Positions 46,364 to 54,519 of a DNA stretch of 64,000 bases are shown here, in pieces. The notes under the pieces are model-generated. The model was not told the origin of the DNA and did no database searches. It was given only the letters and a program-made list of their open reading frames with translations. A program made the position numbers and the translations under genes. This DNA is from Paramacrobiotus metropolitanus. Lineage: Eukaryota > Tardigrada > Eutardigrada > Parachela > Macrobiotidae. The stretch lies in assembly GCF_019649055.1 (NCBI RefSeq), contig NW_026570358.1, forward strand, positions 1 through 64,000, read 5' to 3'. How positions within the stretch are numbered: position 1 is the stretch's first letter; every line of letters starts with the position of its first letter.

Positions 46364-48691
46364 CCTTCTCAGCCCCGAACGGAAGCCTACGACCCGGATT
46401 GCCAGGCGTGCAAGGCCAATAACAACTCTCCTCGGACACGCCAACCCTGCGCGGAATGCCTGTTACGACACTTGGACAGACAAGCCGGGGATCACAGAGT
46501 CACACGACGGGACCAGGCCAATGCCCTGTACGTCCAGGTCGTCACCGGGAACTTGAGTGCCTACATGCACGCCGTCCATAACAGCCGCATCCTTGATGAG
46601 TTGGACGGTCGACAACTGCTCTACATGTGGGACATGCAGCGCTACCGCAGACGTACCCACGAGCCCGGCTGGGATAACACCCCAGCAGTCCCGGACAACG
46701 CCCGATTGGTCCATGCCCGTGAACAACGACGGGAGCAGGAACGCGAGGATGACCGCCGAGAAATAGAGGCAGCCGACCGACGGATCGCTAAGGCCCAGCG
46801 TGAGCACGAAAAACGGACACGCCCGAAGGAGAACAAGAATCCCATCTTAGGCGTAGCCGGCGACTTACAGGCTAGGCTCATGGCGGAACCCAAAAGGTTC
46901 CCGGATGAGCCCTCAGCACCTCTTAATATGGACGTGCTGAATCCGGATCGGACCCTAAAAACGTCCAGCCTCCAGGATGCGTTCCAGGTCGGCCCCGCCC
47001 CACTTACCGGGTTGACGGTAACACTCATCGGACCTGACGGCCGACAATATATGGCTCAAATCCTTGACCCCCAACAAACGGAGGCTCTGCCGGCAATTCA
47101 GCGGAGCCAGGTAGAACAGCAGCTGGTAGCCCCACAAGAAGGTGGCTCACCCCAGCAAATGGACAGCGCACCTTCGCAGCCCCCGGCCCAACCAGCGGTT
47201 CGATCGGCAGAACCACCAGCGACGGCAGCAGTGACCCCAACAGGGTCCACTCCGTCTAACCGCAGAACCCAGAGTGTGTCGGACTTGGCACCAGGTGACC
47301 TGCGTCATAGGCTGGGAAGGGACCTACGACACAAGCTGGAGGCTCAACATAGGCCCGCGACTACGCGACAACCAGATGAACAGCCTTCGAAGGATCGGAC
47401 CCGACCCTCCCCCGGCAAGCGATCCGGTTCGGAGGATACCGGGCTCGTCGTGGACTCCAATAGCAAGTCCCGGCGTAACTTCACTCAGCCTGTGGCCCGA
47501 CACCAGACGGCTCGACACCCAGCCCTGCGACCACCCCCACCTTTGGAGCAGCTGGACCAGCTGCTAGTGCAACAGCGTCCATTACCAGATCCGGAACCGG
47601 TAGTGCCTAGCCAGCATGACCCTCGGTACGACCAGGCGCGCCGACAGGGTATTGCAGTGGAAATACCACACCCGACGGAACGGACGAACTATATCATGGG
47701 CACTATGCAGTACCGGGAGGATCGACGAAACCAAATCTGGCACCTGGTCAATGACCTTCGGATCTTCCTCGACCATTCCGGATACCAACAGATGTTCGAA
47801 CATCGGCAATGGTCCGAGGACTTCGAGATGAATGATCGGCTGTCCTATGGCATCGGGTTCCCATACTACCGGACGAACGGTTTGCCTAGCACAACCGACC
47901 CAGCGACTTTGGGATTGCCACTTGACCACCTGGATTGGTCTCAACTGAGCCAGCTCCCGTTGTTCTCTTCGGAACGGGAGATCACGGACCATACGGAATG
48001 GGTGGCGCAGTTCGTACTCACCGAGGCACAAGCAGCCATGGTGATCACTGCAGCCAGAGCGGCCCAGGGCTTGCCTGAATACCTTGGCAACATCGAACCT
48101 GAAGCCCGGGGAGATGCTCCGTTGGCCTTCCAAACAGCTTTGCGACTGATCTTCGCGGCCCGACTCGGCCACCATCACAGCCACAACACCCTGTATTGCG
48201 CGTACCGGAATAACAACATTCCACCCCGACTTCGAACGGCGGTGGCTCAACTGAGCGCGCCGATGCGAGACACAGTGGTGGGATTATGGCTGCGTGACTT
48301 CTTGCTGACGGCAGAGCGATGGTACAAGGAATACCAGTACCATCCGGACGAAGAAAAGGATGTCGATGAAGCCTCGACCCTCTCGGAATGGTGCCGGACC
48401 CATCGCCACTTGCCACCCGGGTTCACATCACCACCGATGCCCGAGGGCAAGTCATCCTACCGGTATAACATGTGGCCAGGTTCATCATCTTCGGGCAGGA
48501 ATCGCCGAAGACGCGAAGCCCGCCGAACCAAAGCTGAAAAGCCTGGACAGGAAGCCTCGGAATCGCAGTCAACCTGTACCCAGGAGGCTACATCCTCGAA
48601 CCACCCAGGCCGACGGGAACGGGATAAGGACGACGACTCGGAAGGCTCCCACTTCGGTGGTGGAGCCCCGGTCAACGTGGACTTGGAATAA
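46364..48691 (+). CDS. ORF5: about 775-codon protein with CxxC-CxxC motif
   Basis: The first ATG in frame comes late, near 46562, but the frame is open from 46364 and its start encodes CQACKANNNSPRTRQPCAEC, a CxxC-x12-CxxC zinc-ribbon-like motif, so translation probably starts in an upstream exon or at a non-ATG codon. Next comes a helical segment (ANALYVQVVTGNLSAYMHAV), a coiled-coil-like Arg/Glu helix near 46,700-46,820, and a Pro/Gln-rich disordered middle. A folded C-terminal half (about 47,640-48,440) contains aromatic-rich stretches such as RLSYGIGFPYYRTNG and AALRLIFAARLGHHHSHNT-like sequence. The basic tail ends at TAA 48689-48691. No known domain recognised; not a transposase by eye. 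Confidence 0.75.
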   Translation, partial: PSQPRTEAYDPDCQACKANNNSPRTRQPCAECLLRHLDRQAGDHRVTRRDQANALYVQVVTGNLSAYMHAVHNSRILDELDGRQLLYMWDMQRYRRRTHEPGWDNTPAVPDNARLVHAREQRREQEREDDRREIEAADRRIAKAQREHEKRTRPKENKNPILGVAGDLQARLMAEPKRFPDEPSAPLNMDVLNPDRTLKTSSLQDAFQVGPAPLTGLTVTLIGPDGRQYMAQILDPQQTEALPAIQRSQVEQQLVAPQEGGSPQQMDSAPSQPPAQPAVRSAEPPATAAVTPTGSTPSNRRTQSVSDLAPGDLRHRLGRDLRHKLEAQHRPATTRQPDEQPSKDRTRPSPGKRSGSEDTGLVVDSNSKSRRNFTQPVARHQTARHPALRPPPPLEQLDQLLVQQRPLPDPEPVVPSQHDPRYDQARRQGIAVEIPHPTERTNYIMGTMQYREDRRNQIWHLVNDLRIFLDHSGYQQMFEHRQWSEDFEMNDRLSYGIGFPYYRTNGLPSTTDPATLGLPLDHLDWSQLSQLPLFSSEREITDHTEWVAQFVLTEAQAAMVITAARAAQGLPEYLGNIEPEARGDAPLAFQTALRLIFAARLGHHHSHNTLYCAYRNNNIPPRLRTAVAQLSAPMRDTVVGLWLRDFLLTAERWYKEYQYHPDEEKDVDEASTLSEWCRTHRHLPPGFTSPPMPEGKSSYRYNMWPGSSSSGRNRRRREARRTKAEKPGQEASESQSTCTQEATSSNHPGRRERDKDDDSEGSHFGGGAPVNVDLE

Positions 48692-50023
48692 AAGAGACCG
48701 GTAGCTGGACCCCAATAGGGTTAGGCTAACCGTGAAACCGGTCGAACGGACATGACGACGTCTCCAATAGAGACGTATCCCATAGATGGAACCCAGCCTG
48801 TGGAGCCACAGATCGTTGGCCAACCATCTTACAGTTCGTTAAACCACATTTGCTACCAGGCCGCACCCTCAATAAGGGATACGGTCCAAGGGCAGTGCAG
48901 ATCGCATTAACCACGATTAGCTACCTAAACCGGACCCTCAACAAGGGATACGACGGTAGATTTGACCCTGTACTACGTCCAAATGGCCCGGAGCATACCT
49001 TTCACCGAGCCAACCCTCATCACCCCGCAGATTACAGCCTTAACCATAACCTTATCCTCCTGCAGATCGCAGTCTTAACCACATCTGCTACCATTAAGAA
49101 GTTACAGAGTCAGCCACAAGTATGGCTGTCCGTGGTGATCTCAGCGAGGAAGGCAACCTGCGGACCGCATCTAACCACGACTGACTAACCTGTCTTTCGA
49201 TCCGAGCAGATTGCTCGATACCTCACCGGACCCTAAAGGCTCCGGGGTATGAGGCCCAATAGGCCTCCATCTGCGAAAGGATCCAGACTTCGGCATCATA
49301 TAGGAACTTCCGTTCCTATATCTTACATAGCTCCAATCCATTACTGAACAACGGCAGCGGAAGCAGAATGCGAACCGTCTTCCATCCGAGCAGATTGCTC
49401 GATACCTCACCGGACCCTAAAGGCTCCGGGGTATGAGGCCCAATAGGCCTCCACCTGCGGACGAACATTCTAAAGTTCCGTCCCTCCGACGCGGGAAGCG
49501 ATATCACCTACATCGCAGGAACGGAAATACCTCGGATCGAAAGACAGAGTCCGAAGAAGTGAACCCGACCGGACTTAACCTCATGAAAGGCTCGACCACT
49601 ACCTTGTGAACCCAATAGGTTCCAGGGAAGGTGCCCAATAGGCCGCCAGAAGTTAGCGGAGCCTGATCCCCCGCCGACGACCGAGGCAGAAACTCCGACC
49701 TCGTCGTCAATAGAGGAAGACCGAACCGGCAACCCTCGGACTACCGTAGTTCTGGAAGAGAAGCCTCCTAAACCACGTTAGTCCGGACCTTCGCACGAAA
49801 GGCGGTTTCTCCGCGCAGATCAGCATGACCTGCTGTTCTGCACGGATAATCCACTCCGGCAGAAGACTCCGGAATCGAACATCGGATGGATCCCTCGGAT
49901 AGACCCGATAAGTACGAGTTCAACTTGAACCGTACCGGACGTCTCCCCAGGTTTCCCCTGGATGAACCGGACGGAATGTTCCGGTCTCCGGCGACAATGA
50001 CAGGAGGCGAACCGAGCCAAATA
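48692..50023 (+). other. Noncoding 3' region of the element's gene block
   Basis: 1.3 kb without a credible frame, between ORF5 and the right terminal repeat. It holds six stem-perfect CAATA-type hairpins with different arms plus one CAACA variant, and a structured module present twice (49200-49276 and 49384-49460). It is probably a 3' untranslated or noncoding RNA region of the element. Confidence 0.6.
49200..49460 (+). repeat. Duplicated 75-base structured module
   Basis: Two copies 184 bases apart. Each folds on paper into CGAGCA-GAT-TGCTCG, then ATACC(TCA)CCGGA paired with TCCGGGGTAT around a ten-base loop, then GAGGCC-CAATA-GGCCTC. Three adjacent stems preserved in both copies suggest a functional RNA structure. 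Confidence 0.65.
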
Positions 50024-51489
50024 GCGAGGGGATGCAACCGAACTAAAGGGTTAGCCGACCCCCGACGGTTAGCTGGCTCCAGCTGGATCAGCGACTCCGC
50101 CGACCTGCTATCCCCGGAGCTAAAAGGGAACATCATAGGGCGTGGTAGAATCCCGACCCACCATTGACTTAGGGAGTAGACCCCAATAGGGATACCCCGA
50201 TGTCCGACCCTCCGACCCTCTGATTGGAAAGGTCGAACCCGAAGAAAACCTCAGTTCACCGGGATACATCGCACGAATAGCGGCTGGTTAGCGGCGAACT
50301 GTGCAAACACCGTTCGTCGTTGATCAGCCCCTCCGGCAGAAGGATCCTGGAGGCTGACCCCCGGATAAAAGTGTGAACCAAGGGACGTCACACCGGGACG
50401 AATCGTACGAATAGCGACTGGACAAGCACAACTGCGCACAACACAGTTGTCCCTGTTCAGGTCCCTCCGACAGAGGACTCCCGGCTGATCAGTTCCGTAA
50501 CTTGGACTGTAGAGCCCAATAGGCTCTTACCCTCGAACCCTACTAGCCGGGACCTCGCGGACATAGGCAGCGAAAACGTCCTATATCAGCAAGGCCCTGG
50601 TGACAGCCTCGTCATCGGACCCTTCGCACGTAAGGAGGTCGGACAGAAGTTCCCAGCATGATCTGCCGGGTACTCCTGCTCGCACCCAGCCGGCAGAAGG
50701 ACCCGGTGGACCGACAGTTCCATAACTCTAACCCTCCGAGCCCAATAGGCTCCCATTCCTTAACCGAATGCGGACCGTGTGGTACAGGAAGCCATATCTC
50801 CTGACAACCCGATCCGCACGACTTGAACCTTTAATGGAGTACGGATTACGCCGACCTAGGAAGAAATACACCCTCGGTCAGCGAACCCGTATGACTAATT
50901 TCCGGAACCTAATCCAGGAGGATTCCGCTAACATGTTCCCGAAGAAGCCACTGCAATCTTCAGCAACGTGTTTGCCAACAGACCCATGGACACCCCGGGA
51001 ATCGGAGTAATAGCTGACTGACCTCCACTTGAAGTCAGCACGAGAGCCCAATAGGCCTCGGCAGCATAACTCCGGCGGAATCCGTCGTACGAAAAGCGAC
51101 GGGACGGTGCTGCGCGGCGCGATCCGCTTCACCCACCGGCCTGTCCCTCCGGCAGAAGGACCCTCGGAGGATGTAAGCCTTCGCAGATCGCGTACAACCA
51201 CGACCTGTTACCATGTCAAGTGGCGCAGATCAACCACGATCTCTACCTTACTGTGGATGCCCATCGAGGCCCAATAGGCCTCCCTTCCACCCCCGGAACG
51301 GAACGGAAGAAGTGGGACATTAGGGCACACTCATGCCTCACCCCTACGCACAACGCTGTGTTGGAGTAATGGTATGAGTGACCGGCATGACCATTTCACC
51401 GTGAATCGGACCGTGGTCACCGGAAGGATGTACCAGGACGTTAGGGCACTCATGAGTCCCCTGAAGAGCTATAACAGCCCGGCAGAGGA
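49856..51489 (+). repeat. CCGGCAGAAGG box array
   Basis: A second recurring box, CCGGCAGAAGG(A), lies at 49856, 50333, 50690 and 51149, with variants at 50467 (CCGACAGAGGA) and 51479 (CCGGCAGAGGA), interleaved with CAATA hairpins. All but the first are mirrored in the left terminal repeat near 34,936, 35,268, 35,716, 35,952 and 36,077. Possibly a binding site; function unknown. Confidence 0.6.
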
Positions 51490-53888
51490 TTCATGAGTCC
51501 GGCACGACTGCACGCTCAGAAGGAGGCCACGGACGTCCATAACTACGCCAACAGGCCCACAGGCCTTTAGCCCCATATTCCGGCATCCCGGGTGTTTCCG
51601 CCTAAGTGGAAGCACGGGACCAGCCGAGGAACGGACCAGCTTGGACTCCGTCTTTAAAACTTAGAGTGTCTACCTCGTGGCTTAGACCCAATTAGGTCTT
51701 ATATAGCCGCCGAGGAGCCTCTTTTGCATGATTTTTGCTAGTCACCCGGTGGACATCTCCAGCATCAAGCGGACTCCCACCAGAGCATGTTGGGCCAGTC
51801 TCGTTACCGAGGCTCGGACCCCCGGACACTGAGGCCGATTGACCCTCGGACACTTGTTCGGACCCTGTCCAGAGGCATAGACCCTCTCCATGTTACCCAA
51901 TAGGTGACGGGAGACATTAAAAAGGGTTTTTGCCCGGGCAGAATGCCTTTGGACCAGCCTTAGCGGATGCTGACTACCTCACCACCGAGGCTACCCCGGA
52001 CACGGAGGCTGCCTCGGGCAGCAACTTTACCTTACCGGTAAGACCCTCGGTAGAGTTGCCCAATAGGCGACCTACACCGCGAATAAGGGTTTTGCCGAGA
52101 TGAAACGACCATCAGACCTTCGGATACCGAGGCTTGAACCTCCGACCCTCGGGCTCGGACCCTCGGACCCTTCGAACCTCGGCGATCATCCTCTCCGAGT
52201 TACCCAATAGGTGACAGGAGACGAATTCAGGATTTTCAGCCGAGCGGAACATCTCCGTATCCATTTGCCAGTGCAGCCGAGGGTACAACCCGGACTCTAA
52301 CTTGAGTACCGAGGCTGCCAATGGACTTAGACTCAGCAACCGAGGCTGAGCTTGGACTCTGATTTTGCAACCGGAGCTGACCCTCGGTTACCGAGGCTAC
52401 CATCGGACTTCAAAACCTTGAAGCCAACCGGATACAGGGTCGGACTCCCGTACAGAGGCCATATCATCATGCGGACCAGAACGTGGTTTACACTGCACAG
52501 TGCAGTGTAAACCACGTCCATCGACCATTCAACCCTATGGAGACCAGGCATTAACCGGTCCTTGTTGCCCAATAGGCGACGGGACATAAAATAACGGTTT
52601 TTGCCCGGGTTAAACCTCGGATCACCGGACTTCCCCGGAGGATCCACTGATCAATAGACCCAATAGGTCTTATTCTGCACCCAGAGAGGGTACCTTACGG
52701 TATTCGCGGAAGCGACAGTGCCTCTCCATTAACCTTACCCGATGAACCTCGGCTGGATGCAAGTGCGAACTTGTTTCACCCGGCTATGATGGTTCCAATC
52801 AAGCTTTTACCGGAGGATCCCGGTCGGAAAGTGTGTTTCACGCCCGTTTCACACCCGACAATGGAGATCCATACCCTTACCCGAAGTTGATAGGGTCGAA
52901 TCTTTGACCCTCGAGGGTCGAACCTCCGACCCTCGGTGAAGTGAACCGGTACCCCTGGGTATCCCGAGAACCGATGCCTCGGACCTAGATGGCCGGATAT
53001 CCTGTGGACTGGAGCCCCCGTGAGCGGATCAGCTCTAGTCGGAATGAGCACCCGGACCAAAAGCCCCGGACCAAAGACTTTGAGTTTACTTTTTCTAATC
53101 TCGAAATGATGTTCTCAATTTTATCGATCTTTTCACCAACCTGCTCACCAGGAATTGTGATGTTATTTTTACTAGAGAGAGAGAGAAATGGAATAATACT
53201 TTATTTTTTTTTACTTTTTCGCCGTTACGGACACGACCAACAGATGCCTACACCGGTCCAACAACACCACCGACCGACCTTCGGATTTCGGCCGTGAGTT
53301 GTATCGCCACCACGGGTCCGGAGGAGAACGCGGCACCGAGAGACCTTCGTCATCGGACACCCCCGAGGCGCAGCCACCGACCCCAATAGGGTCGTGTGCG
53401 GAGCGGGCACTGGAGCGGTACGAGGCCGGTCCTTCGCAGGGGCTCGGACTCCCGCCCAGAGGCATGTTGGGCCAGTCGCTATGGCAGCCTACGAGTAGGC
53501 AGCCAGCGACAGTCCCGCTTCCGGTGTGCTGACTCACACCGAGTCGCACTCGCTGTCGAGCGCTAGATCGGCCTCGACTCAGGCAGCTTTCCGCCCAGCC
53601 TTTCGTCTCGGCCAATCATCGGCCTCGATGTAGGCGGAGCCACGCCTCCTTTCCACATCTCGGCCTATCAGCGTTCGTTCGCTCGTGTTGGATCTGCCCA
53701 GTGCCGCATTAGGCTTTTTCCCATGTTATGGCTCGATGTGCCGTTCATTTTCATTCACTAGCTGACATTCGGTGATTTCTACTCTACAGCTCACATCGAG
53801 CCTTTGTGTTTGGGTTTTCTGTACTTTATTGCTATCACAATAAAGCCTTCTCTCACTATCGTGAGCCTTTGTTCGCCTGCTGTCACAA
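50024..53888 (-). repeat. Right inverted terminal repeat
   Basis: Inverted copy of 32533-36400. The CAATA hairpins are retained at 50181-50191 (short), 50511-50527, 50738-50752, 51046-51056 (short), 51266-51282, 51684-51699, 51893-51909, 52055-52071, 52199-52215, 52563-52581, 52656-52670 and 53378-53394. The copy near 51553 has lost its loop (CACA), a difference from the left arm. Confidence 0.92.
52481..52517. repeat. 37-base palindrome in right terminal repeat
   Basis: Perfect 18-base arms around a central A, matching 33899-33935, where the centre is C. Confidence 0.8.
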
Positions 53889-54519
53889 TAGTCTGACCAG
53901 AAAAATCCTGAGCATTCCCCCTCAGCAGGGGGAACGTTTTGTGCACTGACGCAGCAATGAAAATCCTTAAGACTCAGCACGAACACGTGTAAATTCGTGC
54001 TTGAAATTAACTTTAAGCGGATACGCGAAAGAATAATTATTTTGTTGAAGCGGGAGCGCTGGCGCAAATGGTTTTGAGGATCCACAATTTTCGACATTTT
54101 ACAGCGCATGCAGATACGCGAACAACTGTTGCAAGTACAACCCACGATATAAAGGCCCGTGGCGCACCTTAACCATACGAAAGAGAGTAATTAATTGTCC
54201 TACTTGGCTAAAGGCAAAATACAAAGCGAACACATTATGGCATTATGCTACAAATCAAACTTTTTCCAGCACTCAAAATCAAGTTTTCGTTATATGCCAC
54301 GAGTCCACGACTACCCAGTTATAATATTAGTCATATTGGTATTTATTATTAATTTATGTAACACGATCATCGGTTCCCAGCGGCATTGTCGGAACATAGA
54401 GATACTCGTATACAAAAACGTAATCAGGAATTTTTAAATAGCTGACTGTTGCTGTCAGACTATCTTTACATTTTACAATAGTAAGACCGTTATTTACTGC
54501 ACTGATGTTGAATCTCATC
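53889..54519. other. Upstream region of neprilysin 4
   Basis: Begins directly at the right end of the element. A perfect 8-bp hairpin, TTCCCCCT-CAGC-AGGGGGAA, lies at 53915-53934. From about 54,010 the sequence resembles the DNA upstream of neprilysin 1 (shared CAGCGCATGCAGA and GGCGCACCTTAACC), and GATATAAAGG near 54,150 could be a TATA box. No gene. Confidence 0.5.

Larger units (their letters stand above)
37056..49645 (+). repeat. CAATA-loop hairpins in the interior of the element
   Basis: All read CAATA on the plus strand. Sites: 37056-37070 (TGGCC/GGTCA), 37166-37182 (CGGCCC/GGGCCG), 46148, 46195 and 46282 (see spacer), 48708-48722 (GACCC/GGGTT), 48758-48776 (ACGTCTC/GAGACGT, the longest perfect stem), 48866-48878 (CCCT/AGGG), 48935-48947 (CCCT/AGGG, loop CAACA), 49251-49267 and 49435-49451 (GAGGCC/GGCCTC), 49608-49622 (GAACC/GGTTC), 49633-49643 (short). 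Most lie outside the reading frames. Confidence 0.75.
32533..53888. mobile_element. 21.4-kb element with 3.87-kb inverted terminal repeats, class unknown
   Basis: The ends are TTGTGACAGCAGGCGAACAA at 32533 and its complement ending at 53888. Both 3.87-kb repeats are nearly identical, with a few small differences, suggesting recent insertion or ongoing homogenisation. The interior carries intronless plus-strand frames from 36.4 to 48.7 kb. Base composition is clearly GC-richer than the surrounding AT-rich host DNA. No transposase, integrase, DNA polymerase, helicase or reverse transcriptase is recognisable. I see no convincing target duplication: the left flank ends CAGTTAGATT and the right flank starts TAGTCTGACC. 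The element sits in the intron after exon 6 of neprilysin copy 3, and the rest of that gene is missing, so the insertion came with, or was followed by, a deletion. A diverged relative starts at about 62.63 kb, showing that this is a family. Confidence 0.9.

Noticed and set aside
37191-48823. Minus-strand frames of 60-240 codons opposite ORF1-ORF5
   Set aside because: Shadows of GC-rich coding sequence; they lack their own starts and recognisable content.
33027-53394. CRISPR-like array or simple tandem repeat
   Set aside because: Spacing is irregular (about 100-700 bases), the repeat is only the loop and two flanking pairs, arms vary by compensating changes, and the host is an animal.
32533-53888. 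Maverick/Polinton, Helitron, Terminon or retroelement
   Set aside because: No polymerase B, integrase, capsid, Rep/helicase or reverse transcriptase motif seen in any frame. The frameshift-like layout alone is not enough to call a gag-pol element.
32520-53900. Target-site duplication of the large element
   Set aside because: The flanks (TTAGATT left, TAGTCTG right) share only TAG out of register, and the host gene on the right side is missing.
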